Source: DATGZX01 sp035296965
GTDB taxonomy: Bacteria > Planctomycetota > Planctomycetia > Gemmatales > Gemmataceae
Assembly (NCBI GenBank): GCA_035296965.1
Contig: DATGZX010000029.1
Coordinates: 1 to 42,389 of the forward strand
DNA: 42,389 nt
Reading direction: 5' to 3'
In this document: piece after piece, positions 16,256-23,848 of the stretch
How the letters are laid out: the number at the start of each line of letters is the position of its first letter
How positions within the stretch are numbered: position 1 is the stretch's first letter
Notes under the pieces: generated by a model
What the model saw: only the letters and a program-made list of their open reading frames with translations
Told to the model about the DNA's origin: nothing
The model's database searches: none
Position numbers and translations under genes: made by a program

Positions 16256-17191
16256 ATGCCTGAAACGCTCATCATTGAAAGTGCCTCGACCGAGCATTTG
16301 GCGCCGGCGCTTGGACTAGTTTTTCAGCGGATTGGCAGGCACGATGAGCGTGAGTCTCTTATCAACAACGCTTTACGCTTGATTCGTCAGGGCGAGTTGG
16401 ACCCCGCCGGAGTCCTTGTGGCGCGGCAGGGTGTGCGAATTTGCGGGGCAATGATCTGCTTGCTCACTCCGGGTGCAGCGGGTTTGGTCTGGCCGCCACA
16501 AGTTGCTTCGACCCCCCACAGAGTGGCGATCGAGGACCTCCTGGTTCAGCACGCCAAAAGATCGATGAAGCAGCGCGGCGCCAAGCTTGGACAGGCGCTC
16601 CTCGCGCCTGCAGATCGATCTCTCGGTGTTCCTCTGGAACGAAACGGCTTCGCACATGTTACCAGCTTGTGGTATCTGCGTCACGAGCTGGAGCTGCCGC
16701 CTGGTATCCACTTGCCCCGAGATGCAATCGTCTATGAGTCCTACGACCGTTGCGACCAGGACAGTTTCCAGAATACGCTTCTCCGGACTTATGAGGCAAC
16801 TTGCGATTGCCCGGAAGTGAACGGCGTGCGCACCATCTCTGAGATTCTACAGGGACACCGTGCCCAGGGCATGCACGATCCATCCCGCTGGTGGCTGGCG
16901 CGGGTCGCAGGCAAGCCGGTCGGCGTGCTCCTGCTCACCGCCATCCCTGAATGGCGCGCCTGGGACGTATCGTACCTGGGAATCGTACCGGAAGCCCGGA
17001 GACGCGGCCTGGGTAGGGAGTTGACGCGTAAGGCGATTCAGGAGACGCGCACGGCGGGAGCGGGCCAGCTGACGTTAGCAGTAGATTCCCGCAACGACGC
17101 CGCTTCGGACTTGTACCTGAGTGTCGGTTTTGAGCGCTACGACCAAAGAGAAGTATACCTGGCCATCTGGAAGAACTCAGCTGGCCATTAA
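16256..17191 (+). CDS. GNAT family N-acetyltransferase
   Basis: This 311-residue protein carries a C-terminal GNAT domain (about residues 155-305), which transfers an acyl group from acyl-CoA to an amine. The acetyl-CoA loop is visible in LGIVPEARRRGLGRELTRKAI. It is preceded by the strand WDVSYLGIV and followed by LTLAVDSRNDAASDLYLSVGFERYD, a canonical motif A/B layout. The N-terminal 150 residues resemble a second, degenerate GNAT fold without a clear CoA loop. The protein may be a pseudo-tandem GNAT like those of the MshD type, but no mycothiol context is present. The substrate is unknown. Confidence 0.87.
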   Translation: MPETLIIESASTEHLAPALGLVFQRIGRHDERESLINNALRLIRQGELDPAGVLVARQGVRICGAMICLLTPGAAGLVWPPQVASTPHRVAIEDLLVQHAKRSMKQRGAKLGQALLAPADRSLGVPLERNGFAHVTSLWYLRHELELPPGIHLPRDAIVYESYDRCDQDSFQNTLLRTYEATCDCPEVNGVRTISEILQGHRAQGMHDPSRWWLARVAGKPVGVLLLTAIPEWRAWDVSYLGIVPEARRRGLGRELTRKAIQETRTAGAGQLTLAVDSRNDAASDLYLSVGFERYDQREVYLAIWKNSAGH

Positions 17192-17340
17192 TCCGGAATT
17201 GCGACCTGAAACTTTGCGGCGTGGAGACGAGCGCGGGGTGTCCAATGGAGAAGATGCGCCGCAGCCAAGGACGGCACGAAGGAGCGCGGGGCTATCGAGT
17301 GACAGGTTTTCCACGAGACTGCGAAGGATGCCAGAATACT

Positions 17341-17358
17341 TCACGAATCTCTTCGTGA
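17341..17358. repeat. Short inverted repeat upstream of dnaA
   Basis: TCACGAA (17341-17347) and TTCGTGA (17352-17358) flank a four-base loop, in the 283-bp space between the GNAT gene and dnaA. It could be the end of the upstream transcript or an operator. There is no T-run. The rest of this intergenic space shows no gene or RNA that I can recognise. Confidence 0.35.
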
Positions 17359-17430
17359 GGGAAGTGCATGGATGATGGGCGGTTAGGCGCGGAGACCAAG
17401 AATAGTTGGATGCACCTCCAGAATTTTTAG

Positions 17431-17459
17431 TGGCAACCACGGCCACTCGCCTCTACAAT
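17431..17459 (+). promoter_or_regulatory. Candidate dnaA promoter
   Basis: TACAAT (17454-17459, five of six -10 positions) lies 17 bp after TGGCAA (17431-17436, three of six -35 positions). The predicted start point near 17466 falls between the TTG at 17406 and the ATG at 17475. This is one reason for choosing the ATG as the dnaA start. The leader would be only about nine bases, so translation would be nearly leaderless. Confidence 0.35.
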
Positions 17460-17474
17460 CTCCCCTCTCCGAGT

Positions 17475-19025
17475 ATGACGGTTCGGGACAGGACTTCCCA
17501 CCTGGCACCGGACACCTCCTCTCTTGAGATTGAACGACTACTTACCCACGGAAAGCGACTGCGCCTCGGGGAGGATTCCTTGACGACCAGCGAGCGCGAA
17601 GTCGTGGCGGCACTGGGCCAGGAGATTGCCCAGCGCATCGGGGAGCCACGCTACGACGTATGGTTTGCACGTTGGACCAAAATAAGAATTGACGGCGACC
17701 GAATCGTAATCGGTGTGCCCAACCGTTTTTATCAAGAGTGGCTGCAAAAAACCTTTGCGGAGGACGTGGCGGCGGCAGCTGCCTCCGTGTTCGGCCAGGT
17801 CTTGCAGGCTCACTTTGTCATTGATGGCGAACTGTTCCGCGCTTCCAGGCAGGCTCAAGTGGAAGCGGGCGGCGAGCCCGGCAGTCCGCCAAAGAAACCC
17901 GAAACCCACGTTCAGGATCAGACTGCGTCCGTGATTTCGGAAATGCGTCAGCCCGGTTCCCGGCCGGGCCCTCGGCCTCAGAAAGCCATACGTCGCTGGC
18001 ACCGGCTCAGTGACTTTGTGGTTGGGGCCTGTAACCGGGTCGCGCATGCATCCGCCTTGAGTATTGTGGAAGACGGCGGGCTGTGCGCGAACCCGCTGGT
18101 GCTGCACGGAACGGTCGGCACGGGCAAGACGCACCTGCTCGAGGGCGTCTATGCCGGGCTGCGTAAAGGCCACCCGGACTGGCGCGTCTGCTATGTGACT
18201 GCGGAGGATTTTACGAACCGCTTCGTTCAGGCGATGCGGTTGGGGAAACTGAGCGGATTCCGCAGACATTTTCGCGACTGCGACGCTCTCCTGCTTGACG
18301 ACCTTCATTTCCTCAGCAGCAAGCCCGCCACACAGGAAGAATTCCTGCACACGTTCGACGCGCTGCTGGCGAACGGAAAACAACTTGTCGTAACGTGTGA
18401 CTGCCATCCTCGGCTGGCAGGAGAATTCGGTCCAGAATTGACCGACCGTCTCCTGGGTGGAGCGGTCTGGGGACTGATGCCGCCCGACGGAGAAACGCGA
18501 TTGGGCATCCTAAGAAGCAAGACCGCGCGAGCAGCATTTCCACTCACCGAGGATGTCCTGCGTTACATTGCCGAGCAATTGCGCGGCAATGTTCGAGAAT
18601 TGGAGGGAGCGGTTCACAGCGTGCAACACTATAGCCGGGTTTCTGGCCGACCTGCCGATCTCCAGCTGACTCGCGAGGCGCTTGGCGACCACTTGCGTCA
18701 CGCCGTCCGGCTCGTGCAACTGGCAGACATTGATAGCGCGGTGTGTAAGGCTCTGCGTTTGGATTCGGGGTCTCTCCAGTCAAGGCAGCGGAGTTGGGCT
18801 GTGAGCCATCCGCGGATGCTCGCCATCTATTTGGCACGGAAACACACCTCCGCGGCTTACAGCGAAATTGGGCATTACTTCGGCAAGAGGAACCACAGCA
18901 CGGCCGTCGCCGCCGAGAAAAAAATTCGCCAATGGTTGCAAGACGATAGCGAACTCGTCCTGGGCGAGCGGCGTCTGCGGGTCAGCGATGTCATCCTGCT
19001 GGTTGAGAGGGAACTTGAAGCTTGA
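17475..19025 (+). CDS. dnaA: Chromosomal replication initiator protein DnaA (divergent)
   Basis: This 516-residue AAA+ protein has the four-domain DnaA plan. Domain I spans about 38-115 (YDVWFARWTKI). A linker of about 60 residues follows. The ATPase has Walker A GTVGTGKTH (212-220), Walker B ALLLDD (271-276), sensor I VVTCD and sensor II NVRELEGA (372-379, Arg374). Domain IV carries ARKHTSAAYSEIGHYFGKRNHST (split at 454-463 and 464-476), the DnaA-box binding helix-turn-helix. Departures from E. coli DnaA: box VII reads DRLLGGAVWGL (324-334), where DRLKSRFGWGL is expected, so the arginine finger position is Gly329. The box-contact RDHTT reads RNHST. No dnaN, recF or gyrB is nearby. It may be the sole DnaA or a second copy. 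Confidence 0.9.
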   Translation: MTVRDRTSHLAPDTSSLEIERLLTHGKRLRLGEDSLTTSEREVVAALGQEIAQRIGEPRYDVWFARWTKIRIDGDRIVIGVPNRFYQEWLQKTFAEDVAAAAASVFGQVLQAHFVIDGELFRASRQAQVEAGGEPGSPPKKPETHVQDQTASVISEMRQPGSRPGPRPQKAIRRWHRLSDFVVGACNRVAHASALSIVEDGGLCANPLVLHGTVGTGKTHLLEGVYAGLRKGHPDWRVCYVTAEDFTNRFVQAMRLGKLSGFRRHFRDCDALLLDDLHFLSSKPATQEEFLHTFDALLANGKQLVVTCDCHPRLAGEFGPELTDRLLGGAVWGLMPPDGETRLGILRSKTARAAFPLTEDVLRYIAEQLRGNVRELEGAVHSVQHYSRVSGRPADLQLTREALGDHLRHAVRLVQLADIDSAVCKALRLDSGSLQSRQRSWAVSHPRMLAIYLARKHTSAAYSEIGHYFGKRNHSTAVAAEKKIRQWLQDDSELVLGERRLRVSDVILLVERELEA

Positions 19026-19361
19026 TACCCAAGAGAGAGTGAGTGCCTTTCCGCAAGAGGTCGGCCAGCGGATGTTAAACGGGGTAATTTGACAATTCTG
19101 CGCTCAGTTTATCGATTTTACGTTCCGTATCGAAAACGTAGGTTCCTCCAGAGAACCACCTGGTGGAATTCGTCGCATTTTGCAGAGCCTTCAGCCGATT
19201 CTAAATGTGCCGGATGCGGCGCTCCTATCAGGGATAAGGCCGCATCGCGTTAAACCTTTCCTCCGCAGGTACCGGGGCGGGTAACCCGGCCAACCGAGGG
19301 GATGACCGTGGCCCGGCCGGACCTAGAGCGGTTTCGGGGGCAACCTGTTAAAGGAGTCGCG
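19026..19361. other. Gene-free 336-bp leader region with hairpins
   Basis: No gene is visible between dnaA and the small secreted protein at 19362. A perfect TTGACA occurs at 19089-19094, but no good -10 follows at 16-18 bp (the nearest is the weak TATCGA at 19110). A perfect 8-bp hairpin, GATGCGGC (19213-19220) with GCCGCATC (19239-19246), lies further on. A G/C-rich stretch with several short symmetries (19265-19340) leads to the strong AAAGGAG at 19350. It may be a structured 5' leader of about 240 nt. A TTTTGCAGA at 19178 is one base away from a DnaA box. Confidence 0.4.
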
Positions 19362-19760
19362 ATGAAACGGTACGCCTTGATCGTCTGCGCCGCACTGGGG
19401 ATGGCCCTGTGCAGCGGCACGGCCCGCGCCGACTGGGGCTCACTCACGTACAGCGGCTACCAACCGTGGTGGAACATCTTTGCCCACCGGCCGAAGTGCA
19501 CGACTGCTGAGGAAGAGCGTCTGCAGCACTTCTGGCACGACTACTACAACGCGCTGAAGAATTACTACTGCGCGTTGGACCACATCGACTGGGTAGCCTA
19601 CTACAAGAACCACGGCTACCAGATCAATGCGGGTTGCGGCGGCCCGAACGGCGCTTGCCGGATCAACTACGCTCCAGTGTTTGTCAGCCCGACCATGCAG
19701 TGGGCAGTGCCCAGTGGGTGCATGAACGGACCCCCGTGTGTGGCAGGTGGCGGCTACTAA
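19362..19760 (+). CDS. Small secreted Cys/aromatic-rich protein (first of a pair)
   Basis: This 132-residue precursor belongs to no family I can name. The start at 19362 is marked by AAAGGAG five bases upstream and places a clean signal peptide at the N-terminus: MKRYALIVCAALGMALCSGTARA, with cleavage expected near ARA-DW. The mature part of about 109 residues holds six cysteines and many Tyr and Trp residues (YSGYQPWWNIF, HDYYNALKNYYC), with a Gly/Pro-rich end. This suggests a disulphide-stabilised envelope or matrix protein. It shares its ribosome-site context with the gene at 20018 but little sequence. It is followed at once by a strong terminator, so it is probably transcribed alone and well translated. 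Confidence 0.75.
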   Translation: MKRYALIVCAALGMALCSGTARADWGSLTYSGYQPWWNIFAHRPKCTTAEEERLQHFWHDYYNALKNYYCALDHIDWVAYYKNHGYQINAGCGGPNGACRINYAPVFVSPTMQWAVPSGCMNGPPCVAGGGY

Positions 19761-19798
19761 TCTCGGTTCGAACTGCGACCCGTACCGCTGCAATCACG

Positions 19799-19838
19799 AC
19801 CGAGGCCGGAACTCCTTGACGGGAAGTCCGGCCTCGGT
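19799..19838 (+). terminator. Rho-independent terminator after the first small secreted protein
   Basis: ACCGAGGCCGGA(A)CT at 19799-19813 pairs with AGTCCGGCCTCGGT at 19825-19838, with one bulged A and an 11-nt loop. GCCATTTTC follows. It lies 39 bp after the stop codon. Confidence 0.75.
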
Positions 19839-20017
19839 GCCATTTTCATGCCTTCCTGCATCTCAAGCACCACCGCTTTCCTTGGTGCTTATCCCCCCGC
19901 AATCCTGTCGACTACTTTTTTTCTTCGCCGCCAAGCGCCATCGCATGGGTTACGTTTAGAACGGACGGCGACTTCCGCCGCCCTGTTGAATTGGATTTCA
20001 CGAACAAAGGAGTCGCC

Positions 20018-20323
20018 ATGAAAGCGACGCTGCCCTGGCTGTGCGCCTTGTTCGTGGCTGTCGCGGCCACGTCGTTGGCGCAAGCCGATCCTCCTTACTA
20101 CTACTATCCGCGCCTGCCCCAGGCGCCCGATGCCTGTGGTACGGGCTATTTCTGCTCGAATGCGTGCGGAACAGTCTACGGCCCCAATTACTGTGTCCGT
20201 CCCCCATTCCCCCCGTTCAATGGCATCCGGCCCTGCATGTCTGAAATGCAGCAGAGCCAGATCCCGGGCTTCCCCGTGCGCCCTTTCGTCCGCAGCCCGC
20301 GCGATTACTTCATGGTGGAATGG
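20018..20323 (+). CDS. Small secreted Tyr/Pro/Cys-rich protein (second of a pair)
   Basis: The ATG at 20018, with AAAGGAG five bases before it, opens a precursor of about 101 residues that ends at the stop just before 20327. The signal peptide MKATLPWLCALFVAVAATSLAQA is followed by DPPYYYYPRLPQAPDACG. The mature chain of about 78 residues has five cysteines in a spaced pattern (DAC, YFC, NAC, NYC, RPC) and many Pro and Tyr residues. No enzyme motif is present. A role as a small structural protein of the cell envelope is inferred only from composition and export. The bases AAAGGAGTCGC before the ATG are identical to those before the gene at 19362. A terminator follows. Confidence 0.72.
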
Positions 20324-20345
20324 TAAAATCAACGAACGTTCGGAT

Positions 20346-20373
20346 GAGAACCCCGGTTTGCCCCGGGGTTCTC
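20346..20373. terminator. Terminator between convergent genes
   Basis: GAGAACCCCGG (20346-20356) and CCGGGGTTCTC (20363-20373) form a perfect 11-bp stem with a 6-nt loop, followed on the plus strand by TTTCACC. It sits between the small secreted protein and the convergent thioesterase, whose stop is at 20380, and can serve both. Confidence 0.75.
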
Positions 20374-20379
20374 TTTCAC

Positions 20380-20862
20380 CTAGTTGACGGATTCGCCGCC
20401 AGGCCTGGCCGCTTCTAACTGGGCAATGCGATTACGCAATTCTTCGGGGAGCGGCACTTTTCTTCTCTCCGCGTAGTGATAGGACACGATCGTTGCGTGC
20501 CCTTCCGCAGCAACAGCCTCAAGGCGCTTGCTGATAAGGCTGTAATCCATGGTTAGACGGTCCACGGCGATCGCCGAGATGCGCGACCCCACCCAGATGG
20601 TGTCCGGATAGGTCAGAGGCCGGCGAAACCGGGCCTGGGTCGCTGATAGAATTGGGCCAATCCCAGTCTGTTTCTCGTACTCGAACCAGTCCATGCGCCG
20701 AAAGTATTCGAGGCGCGCCCCCTCGAAGTAGCGAAAGTAGACGGCATTGTTGACGTGGCGGTACGAGTCCATCTCGCCCCAGACGACTGGCAGCTCGATG
20801 ACCACGGGGTAAGCCGCCAAGAGTTCCTTGACGTGTGCCGCTTGCTGTTGAAATTCGGACAT
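20380..20862 (-). CDS. Acyl-CoA thioesterase, hotdog fold (4HBT/YbgC-like)
   Basis: This 160-residue protein of the 4-hydroxybenzoyl-CoA thioesterase type hydrolyses an acyl-CoA. The active-site block reads WGEMDSYRHVNNAVYFRYFE, with Asp in the position of the catalytic aspartate. This is followed by the helix ARLEYFRR and the strand ILSATQARFRRPLTYPD. The ATG at 20862 is preferred over 20877, because GAGGG lies just upstream of it. Length is normal for single-hotdog enzymes, which work as dimers or tetramers. The gene follows the nucleotidyltransferase-HD gene by 61 bp on the same strand. No functional link between the two is evident. Confidence 0.9.
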   Translation of the reverse strand: MSEFQQQAAHVKELLAAYPVVIELPVVWGEMDSYRHVNNAVYFRYFEGARLEYFRRMDWFEYEKQTGIGPILSATQARFRRPLTYPDTIWVGSRISAIAVDRLTMDYSLISKRLEAVAAEGHATIVSYHYAERRKVPLPEELRNRIAQLEAARPGGESVN

Positions 20863-20922
20863 GTAACCCTCGTCCATGTGTGGCCGGCACCGCCGCCCTG
20901 AGAGCGGCGGCTAAACGCGCTG

Positions 20923-22026
20923 TCACCCGTTCTGACGGGCGAGTTCCTTGATGAAATCCAGCGCCTCGTCCACGGTGCCGACGACGGCGCCCGAAACTCG
21001 ACCGGCGTCATCCAGCTCGCGCAAGAACATTAGATCCTCAAAATCGGGCGACCTTGCCAGTTCACGCTGCAGCTTGGGAGGCAGTGAACCGGCTCGGTAA
21101 TCATGGGCATCCATGTGGTGCTCGATCAAGAAGCGCGTCCGCTCGGTAATCAACCCGTCGAGCGCCGATAGTGCTGCCCTCACGTGATCCGCCGGATCCA
21201 ACCCTTTGCCGACATCGTGCAGCAGAGCCGCCAGTAAAAACTCCTCGTCATAATGTCGGTGCTCGCGCGCTAATTCGAAGACCTGAAGGGAATGATAGAG
21301 CGCATCTCCCTCCGGATGATACCGGGCCGATTGCTGGACTTCCTCCAGAGGTAGCAAGAGCATGCGGAAGATCTGGAACGGATCGACCACTGTGGCCGAG
21401 GCCTCCAGTTCCTCATCGATGTTCTTGCCCGGGTATTCGCGGGCAAGAAGTTCCTCCAACTCCCGGATCGAAGCCCGCTCGATCGGTTTGCCCGTGATCG
21501 AGCTTTTGAATACGTAGTGGGCCTTGTCTTCCGCATAGACCGTCATCTCGATATTGAAGCGGTCGTAAACGTGGATGTGCGTAAAAACGCGCGCTTCCTC
21601 TAACTTGACGATCTGCTTGCGCTGCACGTCAAACTGATAGCCCTCGCTCTCAAGGAGATTCGTGATGAGTTCCGCACTGTCGGCGAAGACGTGAATGTCG
21701 ATGTCGGAGCCCTTGCGAACGTGCCCGGTCATGACGCTGCCGATCAGGCGCGGCCGGAACGCACGCACGAGGCGCATGATGCGCAATGCCTCCATGCGCA
21801 TCTCGAACAAATGCACGGTTCGTCTCTCGCCTTCGTGGATGCGGGCAAAGACTTGGATTTGATCGCGGATTTCCGCGTTGGACGGGAGGTCTTCCGGTTT
21901 GACTCCTCGACGGCACAAGCGCTTGGCGGCCTTGCGCTTGGCGGTGTAATACTCCGACTCGGCACGCTCGTACATCAGGCGAGCGGCTTCCAGTGCGATC
22001 GCCTGACGAAGCTTATCATTAGCCAT
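20923..22026 (-). CDS. Nucleotidyltransferase-HD domain fusion protein
   Basis: This 367-residue cytoplasmic protein combines two catalytic domains. Residues 1-75 are a charged helical lead. A polymerase-beta-type nucleotidyltransferase follows with GSVMTGHVRKGSDIDIHVF (96-114), the G-S and D-x-D signature, and a possible third acid near FNIEMTVY (157-164). An HD phosphohydrolase domain begins around 235, with His245, the doublet HD at 270-271 (LLHDVGKG) and HH at 303-304. The pairing recalls tRNA nucleotidyltransferases and GlnD, but the long tRNA-binding part and the ACT domains are absent. The substrate is unknown. The start at 22026 is chosen for its upstream AGAAAGG; ATG 22053 is possible. 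Confidence 0.82.
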   Translation of the reverse strand: MANDKLRQAIALEAARLMYERAESEYYTAKRKAAKRLCRRGVKPEDLPSNAEIRDQIQVFARIHEGERRTVHLFEMRMEALRIMRLVRAFRPRLIGSVMTGHVRKGSDIDIHVFADSAELITNLLESEGYQFDVQRKQIVKLEEARVFTHIHVYDRFNIEMTVYAEDKAHYVFKSSITGKPIERASIRELEELLAREYPGKNIDEELEASATVVDPFQIFRMLLLPLEEVQQSARYHPEGDALYHSLQVFELAREHRHYDEEFLLAALLHDVGKGLDPADHVRAALSALDGLITERTRFLIEHHMDAHDYRAGSLPPKLQRELARSPDFEDLMFLRELDDAGRVSGAVVGTVDEALDFIKELARQNG

Positions 22027-22162
22027 CCTTTCTTGCGCCGTTACCAAGCCCATCAATGCGGCGCGGGGCTGATGGAAGAAGAAACCAAAGGTAATAATAA
22101 CAAAAACTCTGCCTGGTCTTCTTTCTTTATGTCACTCCTGTTCCCAAATCGGAGGTTGGGCC

Positions 22163-23749
22163 TCACGCGTAGACGCGATAGTCGATGTCTGGGAAGAGGT
22201 TATGGCGACGCTCGACCTCGCTCAGCCAGGGTTCATCGATGTCATTACGTTTGATCTGTTCATACAAGTGATTGAAGTTGAGGACATGCACGCGGGTTCG
22301 CTCATAAGCGTATTCGACCATCGTGCCGGTTTTCATGATGAAAGCCCAGTCGCTCGATTGTGCTAGCAGCAGCTCGCGTGCAGCCTGGTTGAGGGCTCGA
22401 CGCTGCAAGCCGCCCGGCTGCGGGTAGCTCTGTGCCAATTCGACCATGCGGTCGGCGCCTTCGTGCAGATGGCGATAAATCCAGTCGTTGGAGCCTTCCA
22501 GCCAAACTTCCGCATAGCCCTTGTAGCCCCAGCTCGACATCGTCGGTTGGCTGACCTGGACCTTGGCATGACGGTCCAAATACTCCGGCACGGTGACCGT
22601 CTTCACGGTTTGCTGATCGTAGTGCAGCTTGCGGAGCAGGAAATTGATCCAGTCGGGCCCTTCGAACCACCAATGGCCGAACAGCTCGGCGTCATAAGGC
22701 GCGACAATCAGGGATGGCCTGCCCTCCATGGCGCCGCTGAGCCATTCCGCCTGCTTCTCGCGGTTGAACATGAAATTGCCGGCATGTTCGGCCGCCTTGT
22801 CGAGGGCCGCCTTGGGCTCGTACGGCTGCTTGTGATCGGTGCGTCCTGTTATTTTGTAATACTTGATCCCAAGAAGACTGCGGATGCCGCTTTGATGCAG
22901 ATGGGGACGGAGATATTCATAATCCAAATCGAAACCAACGTCGCGGTAGAAATCGCGATAGTTATAGTCGCCCGGATAGCCTTCGACGGCGCTCCACACC
23001 TGTTTGGAGGATTCTGTATCACGGGCCAGGGCGGCCACGTTGCTATTCGGGCAAAGGATGGGCGCGTACACGCCGAACTTGGGCCGAGGCTCCGCATAGA
23101 GGATGCCGTGCGTATCGGTGAAAAAGTAGCGGATGCCGGAGTCGCGGAGGTGCTTGTCCACGCTCGGCACGTAGCCGCATTCCGGTAGCCAGATTCCCTG
23201 CGGCCTTTTGCCGAAGTGTCTGTGGAACTCGCGGGCGCCGACTTCAACTTGAGCGCGCACCGCGTTTTCATTGAGATCCATCAGGGGCAGGAAGCCGTGC
23301 GTCGCCCCGCAGGTAATGAGTTCCAGTTTCCCCGACTCGAAGAAGCGCCGGAAGCCGTTGAGAAGATTATTCGCGTACTGCTTCACAAAGATGTCACGGG
23401 CCCGCTGGAAGCGTTCATGATACATCCGCGCCAGCTGGTTGAATTCCGGTTGCCAACGCGTGCGTTCGACTTCCTTGCCGGCCAGGGCAATGAGGTTGTC
23501 GATGTGCCGGACGTAGCGGTACTGGAGCAATGGGTCGGAAAGCATGGCGGCCAGCGTCGGCGTCACCGACATGGTCATTCGCCAGTCGACGCCGTCGCGG
23601 TCCAGACCGTCGAAGACTTCCAGAAGAGGGATGTATGTTTCGGTGATGGCCTCGTAGAGCCAGTCCTCTTCGAGGAAATCGTCATACTCCGGATGACGGA
23701 CGAAGGGCAGATGGGCATGAAGTACCAGGCAGAGGTAACCAAGAGGCAT
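22163..23749 (-). CDS. GH57 family 1,4-alpha-glucan branching enzyme
   Basis: This 528-residue enzyme cuts alpha-1,4-glucan chains and rejoins them through alpha-1,6 links, shaping glycogen. The GH57 motifs are in order: HAHLPF (11-16), the GATHGFLPL block (148-156), WLPECGY with the likely nucleophile Glu190, and APYDAELFGHWWFEGP with the likely acid Asp353. The C-terminal helical region has TMSSWGYKGYAEVWLEG, typical of the branching-enzyme branch (Thermus/Thermococcus type) rather than amylopullulanases or 4-alpha-glucanotransferases. Length matches this branch. No Shine-Dalgarno site is visible before the ATG. It follows the amidohydrolase by about 100 bp on the same strand. Confidence 0.9.
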   Translation of the reverse strand: MPLGYLCLVLHAHLPFVRHPEYDDFLEEDWLYEAITETYIPLLEVFDGLDRDGVDWRMTMSVTPTLAAMLSDPLLQYRYVRHIDNLIALAGKEVERTRWQPEFNQLARMYHERFQRARDIFVKQYANNLLNGFRRFFESGKLELITCGATHGFLPLMDLNENAVRAQVEVGAREFHRHFGKRPQGIWLPECGYVPSVDKHLRDSGIRYFFTDTHGILYAEPRPKFGVYAPILCPNSNVAALARDTESSKQVWSAVEGYPGDYNYRDFYRDVGFDLDYEYLRPHLHQSGIRSLLGIKYYKITGRTDHKQPYEPKAALDKAAEHAGNFMFNREKQAEWLSGAMEGRPSLIVAPYDAELFGHWWFEGPDWINFLLRKLHYDQQTVKTVTVPEYLDRHAKVQVSQPTMSSWGYKGYAEVWLEGSNDWIYRHLHEGADRMVELAQSYPQPGGLQRRALNQAARELLLAQSSDWAFIMKTGTMVEYAYERTRVHVLNFNHLYEQIKRNDIDEPWLSEVERRHNLFPDIDYRVYA

Positions 23750-23848
23750 TGGCGCAATCGCTCAAGGGCGCTCGGCGTGCAGCAGCCGTCCACCGGCCAG
23801 CCGGAAGCCGTGATCAGAGGGCTTTCATACAAGTTGCAGGTCCCTTCT

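Noticed and set aside
17307..19186. DnaA-box-like sites TTTTCCACG (17307) and TTTTGCAGA (19178) as an origin
   Set aside because: Each differs by one base from the relaxed consensus and they are not clustered. A chance match is likely in sequence of this length, so no origin is annotated.
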